Shown piece by piece: positions 34,813-51,335 of a stretch of 64,000 nt of DNA. The stretch is from contig NZ_KB906401.1 of assembly GCF_000381345.1 (NCBI RefSeq), forward strand, positions 233,172 to 297,171, in the 5' to 3' direction. Each line of letters begins with the position of its first letter. The first letter of the stretch is position 1. This DNA is from Deinococcus apachensis DSM 19763 (GTDB lineage: Bacteria; Deinococcota; Deinococci; Deinococcales; Deinococcaceae). The position numbers and the translations under genes are program-made. A model generated the notes under the pieces. That model ran no database searches, was not told the origin of the DNA, and saw only the letters and a program-made list of their open reading frames with translations.

Positions 34813-34836
34813 AAAAAAACCGCCTCTCCGGGCGGT
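34813..34836 (-). terminator. Terminator-like repeat, copy 2
   Basis: On the minus strand ACCGCC-CGGAGA-GGCGGT followed by a run of seven T. It would end the winged-helix operon at 34881-35581. It shares hairpin and flank with 29957-30037. Confidence 0.8.
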
Positions 34837-34880
34837 GATGAAAAGCAGGTGGCGTGGGACGCAGGGAACGTCAAATGGGT

Positions 34881-35201
34881 TCAGGTGGGGTCGAGTGCGG
34901 GGGCCGCGGGGGAACGGACGATGGCTTCGAGGGCGCGGACATGCGCGTCAAACACCGTTCGTCCCCGGGGAGTCAGGCGCAGGCGTGTGCGGGGCCGCTT
35001 GCCGACGAAGTCCTTGACCACCTCGACCAGGCCCGCCTGCTCCAGGGCGGAAACCTGCCTCGACAGGACCGAGTCGCTGATCTCGACCTCGTCCCGCACG
35101 AAGGCGAAGTCGGCCAGGTCGAGCTGGGCGAGCAGCGCGGCGATGCTGAAGCGCACCGGGTGGGTGAGGAGTTCGTCGAGGTTGGCGCGGGGGTGCTTCA
35201 T
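34881..35201 (-). CDS. Winged-helix transcriptional regulator (HTH_34-like)
   Basis: A 106-residue regulator: LLTHPVRFSIAALLA, then FVRDEVEISDSVLSRQVSAL as the recognition helix region, and a wing with KRPRTRLRLTPRG. The ATG at 35201 overlaps the stop of the upstream membrane gene by 4 nt. This two-gene unit, small membrane protein plus winged-helix protein, is typical of self-controlled modules. The palindrome at 35593-35621 is its probable target. Confidence 0.88.
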   Translation of the reverse strand: MKHPRANLDELLTHPVRFSIAALLAQLDLADFAFVRDEVEISDSVLSRQVSALEQAGLVEVVKDFVGKRPRTRLRLTPRGRTVFDAHVRALEAIVRSPAAPALDPT

Positions 35202-35581
35202 GGCCGCTGGGCCCAGGCCATCAGCATGATGGGCGCGGCGGCACACAGACCGGCGAGGGGCCACACGTACGTCCAGTCGAAGGGGTTCCAGTTGCCGAAC
35301 GTGATGCACAGCAAAACCCACAGCAGCAGGGCTATGAGAAGGAGGAGCGTGCTTCCCCAGGGCATCCGGCGAGGGGCCGCGCCCTGGTTGCCTGACTGGT
35401 AGGTTCCAAGGAGGATGGCAACGCTCAGGAATTCCGTGCGCTCGCCGAAGTGCTTGAGCGCGAGGGCGAGGAAGACGCCGAGCGCGAAGAGAAGCAGCGC
35501 CGGGCGGTTGAGGCGTCGGTGAACACGCCGCCGCAGGTGGGCGAGGGTGTCGAGTTGCTGCCTGGCATGCTCAAAGTCCAT
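35198..35581 (-). CDS. Small membrane protein co-expressed with the winged-helix regulator
   Basis: A 127-residue protein with membrane segments at about 27-45, 75-92 and 100-122 (LLLFALGVFLALAL, LLLLIALLLWVLLCI, PLAGLCAAAPIMLM). The ATG at 35581 has GGAGG seven bases upstream. Family is not recognised. It may sense an envelope signal for the regulator, by analogy with similar pairs. Confidence 0.75.
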   Translation of the reverse strand: MDFEHARQQLDTLAHLRRRVHRRLNRPALLLFALGVFLALALKHFGERTEFLSVAILLGTYQSGNQGAAPRRMPWGSTLLLLIALLLWVLLCITFGNWNPFDWTYVWPLAGLCAAAPIMLMAWAQRP

Positions 35582-35592
35582 ATCTACCTCCA

Positions 35593-35621
35593 CAAGTACT
35601 TCCCGATATGGAAAGTACTTG
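35593..35621. promoter_or_regulatory. 29-bp near-perfect palindrome, probable operator
   Basis: Arms CAAGTACTTCCC and GGAAAGTACTTG (one mismatch) around the spacer GATAT. It overlaps the -10 box and start point of the membrane/regulator operon, where a bound repressor would block RNA polymerase. Confidence 0.75.
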
Positions 35622-35640
35622 GTCTTCCTGGAAGAGTCAA
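35612..35640 (-). promoter_or_regulatory. Promoter of the membrane protein/regulator operon
   Basis: TTGACT (35640-35635), 17-nt spacer, TACTTT (35617-35612), about 31 nt upstream of the ATG at 35581. Confidence 0.75.
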
Positions 35641-35776
35641 GCCGGGTTGGGGCAGGCCGTGGCTTCACGTCAGTCCAGGCCGGGGCACTCCCCCCCGCTG
35701 GAACTGAAGGTCAGGGCACCGGGATCAGGGCCACGGCAAAGCTCACATGAGTAGGAACGTCCCTCCGACCCGGTTT

Positions 35777-36922
35777 CTACAGGTGACGCCGCACCCTCAG
35801 TGGCCCCACCGGACCCAACGTGACTCCAGGCTGGGGGCGGGGATCGCCGGAAACGGCCTCCAGCGGGGGCAACGCGGCCAGAGTTTCCAGGATGAGGAGC
35901 TGGGCGAGGTGCATCCCCAGGCACACCCGCTCGCCCGCGCCGAAGGGGAGATAGGCCCAGGCGGGGGGAGGTTGCTGCCACCGCTCGGGCCGGAACTCCT
36001 CGGGCGCGTCCCACACCTCCGGGTCCCGGCCGCTGAGGTAGGGGCTGTAAAGGGCCAGCGTGCCGCGCGGCAGGCACACGCCGTCCCACGTCACGTCGCG
36101 GGCGAGGCGGCGGCTGCCCATCCAGCCGGGCGGGGAGAGGCGCAACGTCTCCCTGAGGACGGCGGGATGGTGTTCGGGCGTGTGCCAGGCAGGATACGTG
36201 GCGACGTGCCAGATCGCCCAGGCCAGCGCGTGCGTCGTCGTGTCGTGGGCGGCGGCGAGACTCACCCGCGTCTCCTCCAGCCCGGCGGGGAGGGGCGCGA
36301 AGTGGGCGAGGAGATCGTCGCCGCTCCCCTTCAACCGCCGCCCGGCGAGGCGGCGCAACTCGCCGTTCACGCGGTGAAACAGCAGCGGGCGGGGCAGGAC
36401 CGCGAGGGGGAAGGGCTGCCGCAGCGGCGCGAGGAAGGCGTGCAGCAGCCGGGAGTCGAACTCGCCGCTGAAATATGCCGCGTTCAACAGGTGCAGGACC
36501 GCACCATCCGCCCAGGCCAGCGCGTCGAACTCTCCTTCTGGAACGGCAGGCAGAGCGGCGCGGACACAGGCACTCAACCTCTCCAAATGAGCCTTGCCGA
36601 AGCCGGGATTCACCGCCCGGCGCCGCCGCCCATGCTCCGGCGCGTCGCTCAGGATCACGCCGCCTGCCAGGTGGGGGATCACCCGGGAAAAACTTCCCGC
36701 GCTGCGAAAAGTCGCCAGGTCGCCCAGCAGGCGGCGGTTCCAGGCGGGACTGAAGCCCACCACGGCGGGCAGGCCCAGCCGCAGGTGGAAGAGGTCGCGT
36801 CCCGCCAGGCGTGCCCGCCGCGCCCCCTCCTCGATCAGCGGCAGCGGGGCCAGCGCCCAGTCCTGGAGGTGGCCGACGGGGGGCCGAACGGGGGGAGCGG
36901 GCAGGCTCTCCAGCCGCCTCAC
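35777..36922 (-). CDS. Cytochrome P450, candidate carotenoid 2-hydroxylase
   Basis: A 381-residue P450. Key sites are the I-helix AAHDTTTHA (acid-Thr pair), ExxR in LRETLRLSP, and the heme loop FGAGERVCLG with the Cys ligand near residue 334. There is no membrane anchor. The GTG start overlaps the stop of the desaturase gene by 4 nt; a long open frame upstream is a shadow. In D. radiodurans CYP287A1 hydroxylates C-2 of the deinoxanthin ring, and the operon setting here points to the same job. It is the last gene of the cluster. Confidence 0.88.
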   Translation of the reverse strand: MRRLESLPAPPVRPPVGHLQDWALAPLPLIEEGARRARLAGRDLFHLRLGLPAVVGFSPAWNRRLLGDLATFRSAGSFSRVIPHLAGGVILSDAPEHGRRRRAVNPGFGKAHLERLSACVRAALPAVPEGEFDALAWADGAVLHLLNAAYFSGEFDSRLLHAFLAPLRQPFPLAVLPRPLLFHRVNGELRRLAGRRLKGSGDDLLAHFAPLPAGLEETRVSLAAAHDTTTHALAWAIWHVATYPAWHTPEHHPAVLRETLRLSPPGWMGSRRLARDVTWDGVCLPRGTLALYSPYLSGRDPEVWDAPEEFRPERWQQPPPAWAYLPFGAGERVCLGMHLAQLLILETLAALPPLEAVSGDPRPQPGVTLGPVGPLRVRRHL

Positions 36923-38388
36923 TCCAGGTCCGCCCACGTCTCCCCCTCGCCCGGAACCCGACGACCGTCCAGGTCGTCGTAGGGCAGGCCGAGCAGCCGC
37001 CCCGCACCGTTCCAGCCGCTCAGCACGGACAGCGGGACGCCGCCGCCGGGATGGACGGTGCCGCCGACCTGCACCAGATTGCGGGCAGCGGGGAGGGTCC
37101 AGCCCGGACGCAGGCTGCCCGTCAGCCCGTGGGGGGCGCGGCCATACAGGGCGCCCGCCACCGCCGTGCGCGCGTAGTCGGCGGGCGAGAGGGGCCGCCA
37201 CTCGGTCACGTCGAGGGGAAGGCGCGCCTGGAGCGAGCGCAGCAGGAAGGCGCCATACCCGTGCGGGTCGCCCGCCACCCCGGGATTGGGGGGCGCGTTT
37301 ACCAGCAGGAAGGCGCGGTCGCCGTCGAGGTGCAGGTAGAGGGTGGGGTCCGTCGGCAGCCGCCCCGCGCGGATGTCCCGCCACTCGCGGGCGTAGTCGG
37401 CGGGCCACAGGACGTGGTGGGCCTGCCCCCGGTCCTCCGCCAGCCACAGTTGCAGCGCGAAGCCACTGAGGCCGCGCGGGGCCGGGTCGGGGGGCAGCCC
37501 CAGCCAGCTCCGGGTCAGGGCGCGGTCGGCGGCGCTCACCCAGGCGTCGGCCGCGAAGGCGCCCCGGTCGGTGTGGGCGCCGAGCACCCGGCTGCCGTGG
37601 ACGCTGAGGTGCTGCACCCGCGTTCCGAACTCGAAGCGCACGCCGAGTTCCTCCGCCCGCTCGTACAGCCGCTCCGCGAGCGCGCCCAGCCCCCCCGGCA
37701 GGTGCCACACCCCGTACCCCAGTTCCACCCAGGCGACGTTGTGCAGCACGGCGGGCGCCCGGTATGGGTTGGCCCCCAGGTAGGTGGCGAAGCGTAACCA
37801 GAAGGGCGTGAGGAAGGGGCCGCTCCGCACGAAGCGTGCCAGGCTCGACCAGGGGGCGGCCCGCAGCCCCCTCGTCAGGGCGTAGCGGGCCAGGGCGGCG
37901 CGGCCCGGCGGCGGCCGGAACAGGAAGGTGGGCGCGGCGTCCAGGTACATCCGGCGTGAGGCGGCCAGCAGCCGGGCGTAGTCGCGGCCCTCGCGGCGGG
38001 AGAGCTGCGCGAGGGTGGGCTCCAGGCTCCCGGCGACGTGCAGCGCCTCGGGGGCGAAGGTGCGCCCGTCCCGACCGTGATAGGTGGTCGTGGGCCGCGC
38101 GGCCTCCAGGTCCGGCAGGGGCAACTCGATCCGCTGATGCAGGGCGCGGAACACCTGCGGCATGGTCACGACGGTCGGCCCGCTGGAAAAATCCTCGTAG
38201 CCCAGCGCCGCCTTGCCGCCGGGGCGCTCCAGGTTGTCGAGGACCGTGACCTGCACCCCGGCCCCGACCAGCCGCAGGGCCGCCGCCAGCCCCGCGAAGC
38301 CCGCGCCGATCACGGCGACGTGGCGGGGGGCACGGTGGGGGGAAAGTGACGGCCGATCACGGCGCCCCGCGTCCCGCATCCTCTTCAC
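36919..38388 (-). CDS. CrtI/CrtD-type carotenoid desaturase, candidate 3',4'-desaturase
   Basis: A 489-residue FAD oxidoreductase. The N-terminal nucleotide motif is [17 protein letters not shown] (near residue 22-38), followed by [21 protein letters not shown]. The C-terminal signature [18 protein letters not shown] matches the phytoene desaturase family. Given CruF and CrtO in the same cluster, the best guess is the C-3',4' desaturase (CrtD) of deinoxanthin synthesis, but a CrtI role cannot be excluded. The GTG start at 38388 overlaps the glycosyltransferase stop. Confidence 0.85.
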   Translation of the reverse strand: MKRMRDAGRRDRPSLSPHRAPRHVAVIGAGFAGLAAALRLVGAGVQVTVLDNLERPGGKAALGYEDFSSGPTVVTMPQVFRALHQRIELPLPDLEAARPTTTYHGRDGRTFAPEALHVAGSLEPTLAQLSRREGRDYARLLAASRRMYLDAAPTFLFRPPPGRAALARYALTRGLRAAPWSSLARFVRSGPFLTPFWLRFATYLGANPYRAPAVLHNVAWVELGYGVWHLPGGLGALAERLYERAEELGVRFEFGTRVQHLSVHGSRVLGAHTDRGAFAADAWVSAADRALTRSWLGLPPDPAPRGLSGFALQLWLAEDRGQAHHVLWPADYAREWRDIRAGRLPTDPTLYLHLDGDRAFLLVNAPPNPGVAGDPHGYGAFLLRSLQARLPLDVTEWRPLSPADYARTAVAGALYGRAPHGLTGSLRPGWTLPAARNLVQVGGTVHPGGGVPLSVLSGWNGAGRLLGLPYDDLDGRRVPGEGETWADLE

Positions 38389-39473
38389 TGGTCGTACTCC
38401 CGACCCTTCCAGCTCACCCGGCGGCGCATGGCGCGAAGATACACGGGCAGCGCGAGCAGCGGCGTGACCGGCCCCAGCAGCCCCTCGGTGAGGTCGGCGG
38501 GGGCGCGGCGCCCGGTGAGGAGGTTGACGAGCGTGCGCTCCAGCAGCCCCGCCGCGCGCAGGGCGGCCAGCCCCGGCAATCGTCGGGCGGGCAGCAGCCA
38601 GGGGAGTGTGTAGACGGCGAGGTGCCAGCCCAGCGAGGCCGCCATCAGCCCCCGCGAGCCCCGATGCACCGACCCCGCGCTCTTCCCGAAGCCCTCCACC
38701 GACTCGGCGTAGCCGCGGTACATCCGCACGCCCAGACACTCCTCCCCCAGCGCGAGGGCCAGCCGCCCGCCCCACGCCTTGAGGCGGCTGCCCAGGGCCA
38801 CATCCTCCAGCAGCTCCGCCCGGACGAGGGCGTGCCCGCCGACCCGCTCGTAACTCTTTCTAGGGAAGGCCATGAGTTGCCCATTCGCGGCGGCGGCGCT
38901 GGGATGAGGAAAGCGCAGCAGCGGCTCGGGCAGGAAGGTGAGCAGCACGGCGTCCACCAGCGGCGTCAGCAGCCGCTCGCCCGGCGTGACGTTGTGCTGG
39001 CGGGGATAGACACTCAGCAGGTCCGCCCCCGAGCGCTCCAGCTCGTGCAGCACGGCGCCCAGGGCACCCGCGTGCCACATCACGTCCGCGTCGGTGAAGA
39101 TCAGCACGTCGCCCGTCGCCGCCGCCGCGAGTTGCTGGCAGGCCCACGGTTTGCCGTGCCACCCGGGGGGTAGGGATTGGCCGGGGATCACCCGGGCGCC
39201 CAGGTCCCGCGCAATTCTTGCAGTGCCGTCCTCCGAGTGGTCGTCGAGGACCAGGACCTCGTGCGCCCCCTGCGCGATCAGTCCGGGCAGCGTGTGCGGG
39301 AGGTTATGCGCCTCGTTGCGCGCCGGGACGAGCAGGGAGACGCGCGGGCCCCCGGGCAGGATGGCCCGGGGGCGCAGCCGGGGAAAGGTCAGCGCGTTGA
39401 CGAGCAGGGTCGCCCCCTTGACGGCGAAAAAGGCCCCGACCGCCAGACGATACGCGCGAAAGGGGCGGCTCAC
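38385..39473 (-). CDS. Family 2 glycosyltransferase of the carotenoid cluster
   Basis: A 362-residue membrane-associated GT2: [12 protein letters not shown] and [11 protein letters not shown] near residues 48-85, metal motif FTDADV near 125, acceptor region [16 protein letters not shown], and hydrophobic C-terminal segments. It resembles CruC-like enzymes that attach sugar to the 1'-hydroxyl of carotenoids. Directly before it lies an acyltransferase gene, so the product is probably an acylated carotenoid glycoside. Overlaps both neighbours by 4 nt. Confidence 0.85.
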   Translation of the reverse strand: MSRPFRAYRLAVGAFFAVKGATLLVNALTFPRLRPRAILPGGPRVSLLVPARNEAHNLPHTLPGLIAQGAHEVLVLDDHSEDGTARIARDLGARVIPGQSLPPGWHGKPWACQQLAAAATGDVLIFTDADVMWHAGALGAVLHELERSGADLLSVYPRQHNVTPGERLLTPLVDAVLLTFLPEPLLRFPHPSAAAANGQLMAFPRKSYERVGGHALVRAELLEDVALGSRLKAWGGRLALALGEECLGVRMYRGYAESVEGFGKSAGSVHRGSRGLMAASLGWHLAVYTLPWLLPARRLPGLAALRAAGLLERTLVNLLTGRRAPADLTEGLLGPVTPLLALPVYLRAMRRRVSWKGREYDQ

Positions 39474-40129
39474 TGGTCTCCCGTGAGCCAGATCAGGGCT
39501 CGGCTGGGCAGATCCAGTCTTGCGGAGGCGCTCGCCCGACCCCCCGTGACGCGCAGATAGCCCGCCAGGGGCGCCTCCGGGTCACTGCCCACCAAGTCGG
39601 CGTCCAGGGTGGCGAGTTCCTGGGCCAGGGCGGCGGCAAGCACGTCCGCCCCCACCGCCCGCCCGAAGCGCAGGTAGGCCTCCGGATATTGCCCGCCCCG
39701 CAGCACCACGCGCAGCGCCACGGGCAAGAGGGGCACTCCGGCCGACCGGGCGATCCAGGCCGCGCCGGGGCGCACCTCCCGCAGGGGGCCCGCCGGGTGC
39801 AGGGCTCCTTCCGGGAACACGACGACCCACGCGCCAGACCGCGCCGCGCGCACGGCGGGACGCACCTCCCCCACCCCCAGCGCCCCCACGCGCCGCAGGA
39901 AGGGGAAGCGGGCAAGCTGCTCCCCCAGCATCAGCACCCGGTAGTCCAGGCCCAGGGCCCAGGTGATCTCGCGCAGCACGTAGCCGTCCCACCACGAGTG
40001 GTGGTTGGGGGCAAGGATGGCGCCTGCGGGGGGCAGCGGCCCGCGCACCCAGATGCCCCCCAGCCCCGTTCTCACGCTGCGGCGGATGCTGGCCCGCAGC
40101 AGGACCGCGGCCCAGTCGAAGGGGATCAT
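39470..40129 (-). CDS. PlsC-like acyltransferase of the carotenoid cluster
   Basis: A 219-residue 1-acyl-glycerol-phosphate acyltransferase-fold protein. The catalytic HX4D motif is HHSWWD (residues about 46-51, NHHSWWDG), and the substrate motif FPEGALHP is near residue 102. It lacks extra domains. Position between cruF and the glycosyltransferase suggests it acylates the carotenoid sugar, like CruD in green sulfur bacteria. ATGA overlap with cruF. Confidence 0.85.
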   Translation of the reverse strand: MIPFDWAAVLLRASIRRSVRTGLGGIWVRGPLPPAGAILAPNHHSWWDGYVLREITWALGLDYRVLMLGEQLARFPFLRRVGALGVGEVRPAVRAARSGAWVVVFPEGALHPAGPLREVRPGAAWIARSAGVPLLPVALRVVLRGGQYPEAYLRFGRAVGADVLAAALAQELATLDADLVGSDPEAPLAGYLRVTGGRASASARLDLPSRALIWLTGDQ

Positions 40130-41130
40130 CGTCGCCCCCGAACGGCCCACACCAGGGTGAGGGCCGCGAGCATGGCCGTGAGAGTTACTGCCGCCTCGGC
40201 GTACCGGCCCACGAGCACCAGGCCGCCCGGCAGGAAAAAGGTCTCGACCGGGTACGCGGCGGAAAAGGAGAGGCGGGAGAGGTTGAGCAGTGAGGCCCGC
40301 TCCACATCCGGCGGATAGAACAGTGTGGGGCTGTCGGCGCTCGTCTCCCTCACTCCCCAGCCCTGGCCTGGCCGCCCGAACACCTGCGGCGCCAGCCCCA
40401 CGAACGCCCAGGCCAGCCCTGTCCCGACTGCCCACCAGCCCAGGAAGTTCTGCGGGGGAGCGCCCGCCCACAGCGGCACGGGGTCACTCCAGCGCCAGTA
40501 GCCCTGGGCGGTCATCAGCGGTTCCAGGCCCACATCCCACGCAACGAGGAGCAGTCCGGCCAGCCACGCCCGCCCCCCAGCCAGCAGCGCGGCGGCCAGC
40601 GGCAGGGCGAACCACCCCAGCGGCACGAGGAGCGGCACGCCGAGCAGCGTCGGCCCGGGCGCCCCCGCGTAGGAGTACCGCCCGAAGGGAAAGCCCGTCC
40701 GGCTCCCCAGCACCTCCACCCCCAGCCCCACCGCGAAGCCCAGGGCCGCCATGATCAAGGCCCGCCGCGCCCCCGCCCGTTCCCAGGCGAAGGCGAGCGC
40801 CGCCGCGAAGAGGGCACCCGTGCTCAGCAGGGCCAGGGACGGGAAGGCGTCCGGCCAGAGGGGCACGGGGATCTTGAGCACGGCGTAGAGCGTCAGGAGC
40901 CACATCCAGGGGCGCATCTGGGCCGACAGGACGGCGGCCCGCATCCGGAGCGTCCCACCAAAATCGTTCCCCAATGCGTCCCCCGCCAGCGCGAGCAGGA
41001 GGGAAAGCGGCAGTCCCAGCGCGATCAGGAGCCAGCCTAACCCTCCACCCCTCAGCACGAGCAGCGCGCCGAGGAAGGCCACCCCCAGCGCGGCGCAGGC
41101 GAGGCCGGAGCGCAGGAGGGTGGGAGTCAT
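40126..41130 (-). CDS. cruF: Carotenoid 1',2'-hydratase CruF
   Basis: A 334-residue integral membrane protein with about eight hydrophobic segments. It bears the CruF (DUF422) signatures [36 protein letters not shown] and [11 protein letters not shown]. CruF adds water across the 1',2' double bond to give the tertiary hydroxyl of deinoxanthin-type carotenoids. GGAG lies upstream of the ATG at 41130. The upstream crtO gene ends 111 nt before it. Confidence 0.95.
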   Translation of the reverse strand: MTPTLLRSGLACAALGVAFLGALLVLRGGGLGWLLIALGLPLSLLLALAGDALGNDFGGTLRMRAAVLSAQMRPWMWLLTLYAVLKIPVPLWPDAFPSLALLSTGALFAAALAFAWERAGARRALIMAALGFAVGLGVEVLGSRTGFPFGRYSYAGAPGPTLLGVPLLVPLGWFALPLAAALLAGGRAWLAGLLLVAWDVGLEPLMTAQGYWRWSDPVPLWAGAPPQNFLGWWAVGTGLAWAFVGLAPQVFGRPGQGWGVRETSADSPTLFYPPDVERASLLNLSRLSFSAAYPVETFFLPGGLVLVGRYAEAAVTLTAMLAALTLVWAVRGRR

Positions 41131-41241
41131 GGAGACTCCGGGGCGAGGGGCGGGCGGGACAGCACCTTGTTGTTCTGGACGCCAGGCCTGCTCACCCCCT
41201 CCAGTGGGAGGATCAAAAGCACGGGATCGTTCTCCATTCCC

Positions 41242-42777
<1,536 letters not shown>

Positions 42778-42851
42778 TCCTGCTGATCCTGGCACAGCGG
42801 GCGGGGGCACAACGGTCAGGAATCCGCCAGACGGGGCGCGATACGCTGCCC

Positions 42852-43042
<191 letters not shown>

Positions 43043-43052
43043 AGGGGGAAGC

Positions 43053-43637
43053 TCACCCCCTGACCCAGAAGCGCATCCTTTTCGCCGTCTCCCCCACCTC
43101 GCCCACGTCCTGCCAGGTGAGGGCCGTTTCGAGGTCGGGGCGTTCCACGTACCCGCGGGAGTGCCAGAAGGTGTTCAGCGGGCGGTAGTTCGCCGGGCGG
43201 GCTGGGTGCCCCTCGGGGCGCTGCACCGCGCAGAAGGCGGTGACGGGCAGCCCCAGCCGCGCGGCGTGCGCCTCCCGCTCGTCGAAGAAGCGGTGGCCCA
43301 CCCCGCGCCCGCGGTACTCGGGGAGCAGCACGCTCTCCCCCAGGTACAGCACCCGCGCCGGGTCGAACCCGGAGGCGCGGAAGGGGGCCTGAATCTCCTC
43401 AGTTTCCTGGGCCAGCGGGAGCGCCGTGCTCGCCCCGACCACCCGTTCCCCGTCGCGGGCGAGGAGGGCGAGGGCGCCGGGGGCCTCCAGGTACGTCCCG
43501 AGGTAGCGCTCCTCGTACTCCGGGCTGCCCTCGTACAGGTAGGGGAAGTCGCGGAACACGGTCATCCTCAGCCGGGCGAGATCGGGGATGGCCGCGCGCA
43601 GGGCCTCCCCGGTCGCGGGCGTGACGCTCAGGCTCAA
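43053..43637 (-). CDS. GNAT-family N-acetyltransferase
   Basis: A 194-residue protein with the acetyl-CoA loop LPEYRGRGVGHRFFDERE (near residue 110) and a GNAT fold (ALLARDGERVVGASTALPL). The substrate is unknown. The TTG start at 43637 overlaps the stop of the upstream SnoaL-like gene (TTGA), with AGGA just before it, so the two are co-translated. Confidence 0.82.
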   Translation of the reverse strand: MSLSVTPATGEALRAAIPDLARLRMTVFRDFPYLYEGSPEYEERYLGTYLEAPGALALLARDGERVVGASTALPLAQETEEIQAPFRASGFDPARVLYLGESVLLPEYRGRGVGHRFFDEREAHAARLGLPVTAFCAVQRPEGHPARPANYRPLNTFWHSRGYVERPDLETALTWQDVGEVGETAKRMRFWVRG

Positions 43638-44071
43638 TCCTGCCCCCCGCCCACCTGCCGGGACCACTCCGCCAGGTTGTAGTAGTTCGTCACCCGGGCG
43701 ATCCTGCCCTCCCGGACCTCGAAAAAGGCGCCCACCGGAATGACGTACCGCTGGCCCCGCGCCTCGGGCAGGCCAGGGTCGGTCTTCAGGTACTCCCCGT
43801 GAATCATGAACTCGGCGGCGGCGCGCGTGCCGTCCCCACTCGCCATCACGACGAGCTCCTCCGCCCGCTCGCGGTAATGGGTGTCCATCCTCTCCAGAAA
43901 GGCCCGGAAGGCCTCCAGGCCACGCTGCGTCTCGCCCTCGTTGATGTCGTGGCGCACATCCCCGGTGAGCAGGGCGAGCATCCCCTCCGCGTCGCCCGCG
44001 TTGAAGGCGGCGTAGTACCGCCGCACGAGGTCGAGGGTCTGCAGGTCGGAGGTGTGGGCACCGCTGGTCAT
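43634..44071 (-). CDS. SnoaL-like / ketosteroid-isomerase-fold protein
   Basis: A 145-residue NTF2-fold protein (LVRRYYAAFNAGDAEGMLALL, HYRERAEELVVMASGDGTRAAAEFMIHGEY, RIARVTNYYNLAEWSRQ). Such proteins bind or isomerise small ligands; the specific reaction is unknown. TACACT lies seven bases before the ATG at 44071, so the message is probably leaderless. Confidence 0.8.
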   Translation of the reverse strand: MTSGAHTSDLQTLDLVRRYYAAFNAGDAEGMLALLTGDVRHDINEGETQRGLEAFRAFLERMDTHYRERAEELVVMASGDGTRAAAEFMIHGEYLKTDPGLPEARGQRYVIPVGAFFEVREGRIARVTNYYNLAEWSRQVGGGQD

Positions 44072-44267
44072 GCCCGGCAGTGTAACGGCCTCCCCCCTCC
44101 GGGGCCAGGTGTGCCTTTTTTCACGGAAGCTCAAGGATTTTGGACGTGTGGATCGGCAGTTCCGGGCTTGACGTTCCCGCAAGTCTGGTATGGTTGAGAT
44201 GACAATTCACGTTGCCCCACCGCGTCCCCGGCCTTCCGCGGGGCCGCTCCCAATGGAGGACCCCCGC

Positions 44268-45497
<1,230 letters not shown>

Positions 45498-45533
45498 GGC
45501 GTCCACAGGAACGGCCCGCCGGGAACCCTATCC

Positions 45534-46538
45534 TCAGGCCAACCGGACCTGCCACTCGGTGAAGTTCGCCCAGGGCTGGAAGCCCAGCGCGACGTTGATG
45601 CCTAGCATGGCGGCGTTCTCATTGGCGTTGCTGGTGCGGACCCAGCGGGCCCCGGGGCAGGACGCCCGGACGTGGCGCAGCATGGCCGCCTTCAGCCACT
45701 TGCCCAGGCCCTGGCCGCGTGCCGAGGGGCGAATGGCGGTGGCGCCCTGAAACACCAGCGCGGCGCGTTCGGGGCTCCAGAACACCTCGGTGTATCCAGC
45801 GAGTTCCCCGGTGCGGGTGTCCTCCACGGCCATCAGGTACCGCACCTCGCCGGACTCGGCGATCATGGCCTCCCAGGCGCGGATCATCTCGGGCGTGACT
45901 GTCCAGTCGTCCATATCGAGGTCGCCGCGCGGGGCGGTGTTCATCACCATCATCATGTCGGCGGTGCGGGCCAGGAAGTCCTCGGGCACGCGGTCCCAGA
46001 GGTGGAGACGGTAGGGCTCGCCCCCGGGCCGGGTGGTCCAGGCGTCAAGCAGGCGGTCCTGGACTTCCGTCAGGTCGAGCCGACTCTGGCGCATGGGCAG
46101 GGCGGGCTGGGCGTTCAGGTGGCGGGCGAAAGCCTCCCCGGCGGGCGCTCGACTGCTCGTCCCGAAGGTGACGACCGAGCGGCCCTCCTCGCGGGCAACC
46201 CTTTCCAGGGTGCGGGCCAGATCGCGGCCCAGACCCCGGCGGCGGTGCTCGGGGTGCACGACCACCCGGGCATGGGCGGCGTGCAGGTTCTGGGTGAGGT
46301 TGTATTCCAGGCTCGCCCATCCGAGGGCCCGGTCACCGTCCCAGATCACGAAATGCCGCAGCACCTCGCCGGGCGTGACGTGCGTGAGGCCGGTTGCCTC
46401 CCGCTCGGGAAGGAGGGGCGGGTCCTCGGGGTAGGCGAAGTGGTGGGCGGCGGTGAGCAGGTGGCCGACCGCGAGACGTGCCTCTGGCGGCGCGCCCGCC
46501 GGGTCGAAGGGGGTCACGGCGAGGAGAAGAGTGGTCAT
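45534..46538 (-). CDS. Tandem GNAT acetyltransferase
   Basis: A 334-residue protein with two GNAT domains. The first acetyl-CoA loop is [19 protein letters not shown] (about 88-106), the second [20 protein letters not shown] (about 275-294). The pattern resembles actinobacterial-type tandem GNATs acting on drugs or metabolites; the substrate is unknown. The start at 46538 has CACACT six bases upstream (leaderless-like); the longer frame is not supported. Confidence 0.85.
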   Translation of the reverse strand: MTTLLLAVTPFDPAGAPPEARLAVGHLLTAAHHFAYPEDPPLLPEREATGLTHVTPGEVLRHFVIWDGDRALGWASLEYNLTQNLHAAHARVVVHPEHRRRGLGRDLARTLERVAREEGRSVVTFGTSSRAPAGEAFARHLNAQPALPMRQSRLDLTEVQDRLLDAWTTRPGGEPYRLHLWDRVPEDFLARTADMMMVMNTAPRGDLDMDDWTVTPEMIRAWEAMIAESGEVRYLMAVEDTRTGELAGYTEVFWSPERAALVFQGATAIRPSARGQGLGKWLKAAMLRHVRASCPGARWVRTSNANENAAMLGINVALGFQPWANFTEWQVRLA

Positions 46539-46609
46539 GGGACCAGTGTGCGCGGGGCCTGTCAGGGGCACATGGGCCAAGTGGCGGAGGAGATGGGCCG
46601 CCTCCCGGC

Positions 46610-47419
46610 CTAGTGTCCATCCCGGGAGCGGGATCGCCAGTACCGGGTCCAACGCCGCACGTGGACCAGTCCGGCCTCAGCGCAGTGGGGCCCCCGATCC
46701 CGCAACATGAACTCGCCCGCCCAGGCGAGGAAGGGGGGCAAGTCGTCCATGAGGCCCCCGGCATATCCGGCCAGGTAGCCCCGACGGAACGTCCGCAAAC
46801 TTTGCCGCACCTCCTGCCCCGCGCGCCACACCACGGGATCGACGCTCAGGATGCTCAACGTCCGCGCCACATCCGCCCGCGCGTCCCCCAGCCGCACGTT
46901 CTCCCAGTCGAGGACCGCGCTCACCCGGCCCTCGGCGACAAGCACGTTGAGCGGGTGATAGTCGAGATGCAGCCAAGCGAGCCGGGCCGGAGGGGGCAGA
47001 TGGGTCTCCAGGCACGGAACCTCGCCTGCGACCTCCGGTGGAATGGGGAGGGTGTGGAGCCGTGCCTGAAGCTGTCCGAACTGGACACCATACGCCCATG
47101 CCTGCCCTGGTTCACGCCGCAACGCCTCGCCGCACGTCACGCCCGGCAGCCATTCCTGAATCAGGGCGACGTAACCCGGAAGGTCTTCCACAACGGCGAC
47201 GACCCCTGGCACGGGGAAGTTCGCCTCCCGGAGAACCGTGGAGAGCCGGGCCATTCCCCGCGCCACCCACTCCAGGAACGTGGGGTAGAGCCTCACCGCG
47301 AGCGGTCCGTGTGGCGTATTCACCTGCCAGGTGGGCAGGGTCGAACCCCCGGGCATTCGGTGGCTGCCCGTGACCTCAAGCCCCAACGCTTCCACAGCCG
47401 CGCGGATGGTCACCTCCAT
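46610..47419 (-). CDS. Aminoglycoside-phosphotransferase-family kinase
   Basis: A 269-residue protein-kinase-like fold. The catalytic loop is [12 protein letters not shown] (His-x-Asp, Asn) near residue 155, and the metal Asp lies in [15 protein letters not shown]-family members phosphorylate antibiotics, choline, homoserine or sugars; here the substrate is open. It starts six bases after the M3 peptidase stop and is probably in the same transcript. Confidence 0.83.
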   Translation of the reverse strand: MEVTIRAAVEALGLEVTGSHRMPGGSTLPTWQVNTPHGPLAVRLYPTFLEWVARGMARLSTVLREANFPVPGVVAVVEDLPGYVALIQEWLPGVTCGEALRREPGQAWAYGVQFGQLQARLHTLPIPPEVAGEVPCLETHLPPPARLAWLHLDYHPLNVLVAEGRVSAVLDWENVRLGDARADVARTLSILSVDPVVWRAGQEVRQSLRTFRRGYLAGYAGGLMDDLPPFLAWAGEFMLRDRGPHCAEAGLVHVRRWTRYWRSRSRDGH

Positions 47420-47425
47420 GAACGT

Positions 47426-49132
<1,707 letters not shown>

Positions 49133-49187
49133 GCGGGGAGTCTACCGCCCGGCCTGAGGGGATGGCGGAGCGGGATCAGAATGGGGC

Positions 49188-49979
49188 ATGACGAGGGACG
49201 ACCGCGCGCGGGAGATCGCTATGCACTCCGCCGCCATTCCGGGGGTCCTTGCGGTCGCGCAGGGCGGCTCGCGCACCGCCGGGAACGCGGACGAGCAGTC
49301 CGACACCGACCTGTACGTCTACAGCCGGGAGGAGGTGCCCCTCGCGCCCCGCCGCGAGATCGCCCACATCCGGAGCCGCCGCTGGGAGGTGGACAACCGC
49401 TGGTGGGAGACGGGCGATGAATGGTTGGAGCGCGGGCACATCGACGTGACGTTCCGCCGCGCCGCCGACATTGAGGCCCACCTGACCGCGCTGCTGGAGC
49501 ACTGCGAGGCCCGGAACGGCTCCTCCACGGCGCTGTGGCACAACCTCCGCACCAGCGAAATCCTCTTCGACCGGGAGGGCTGGCTCGCGGACCTGAAGCG
49601 GCGGGCCGAGCAGTCCTACCCCGAGGGGCTGGCACGGGCTATCATCGCCCGGAACTTCCCGCTGTTGCATGGGGCCTTCGGGGCGTATCCCAACCAGATC
49701 GCGCTCGCCGTGCGGCGCCGTGATCCCGTGGCGGTCAACCACCGTCTCGCGGAATTCCTCGCCAGCTACTTCGACGTGCTGTTGGCGCTGAACCGCACGT
49801 CGCATCCCGGGGAAAAGCGGCTCCTCACGCTGGCCGGGCGTCTGCCGCTCGTCCCCTCCGACCTCGCGCCCCAAGCCGAGGGGATGCTGGCCTTCACCCC
49901 GCAGACATTGGACGAGGTCCCCGAGCGGGTGGACAGACCCGTCCGCGCCCTCGCGCAGCTCCTGGCCGAGGAGGGGTAA
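49188..49979 (+). CDS. Nucleotidyltransferase-fold protein (DUF4037-like)
   Basis: A 263-residue protein. The N-terminal part has the NTase signature [20 protein letters not shown] (residues 26-45: GS plus DxD-type pair) and a third acidic site IDVTFRR near residue 85. The rest is helical. Relatives include antibiotic nucleotidyltransferases and related domains; the substrate is unknown. It diverges from the M3 peptidase gene. Confidence 0.78.
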   Translation: MTRDDRAREIAMHSAAIPGVLAVAQGGSRTAGNADEQSDTDLYVYSREEVPLAPRREIAHIRSRRWEVDNRWWETGDEWLERGHIDVTFRRAADIEAHLTALLEHCEARNGSSTALWHNLRTSEILFDREGWLADLKRRAEQSYPEGLARAIIARNFPLLHGAFGAYPNQIALAVRRRDPVAVNHRLAEFLASYFDVLLALNRTSHPGEKRLLTLAGRLPLVPSDLAPQAEGMLAFTPQTLDEVPERVDRPVRALAQLLAEEG

Positions 49980-50053
49980 CTTCCCGAAGCGTGGGGGAGC
50001 TGGGAATCCTGACCCGGGGTGAGGACTCAGGGTTTTCCGGGATACTTGGACCC

Positions 50054-51301
<1,248 letters not shown>

Positions 51302-51335
51302 GGCCCCGGCACGACTGCCAACCGTGCCCCACTCA

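Noticed and set aside
36922..37708. Upstream extension of the P450 frame
   Set aside because: The added stretch overlaps the desaturase coding sequence in another frame and carries no P450 features; the GTG overlapping the desaturase stop is the better start.
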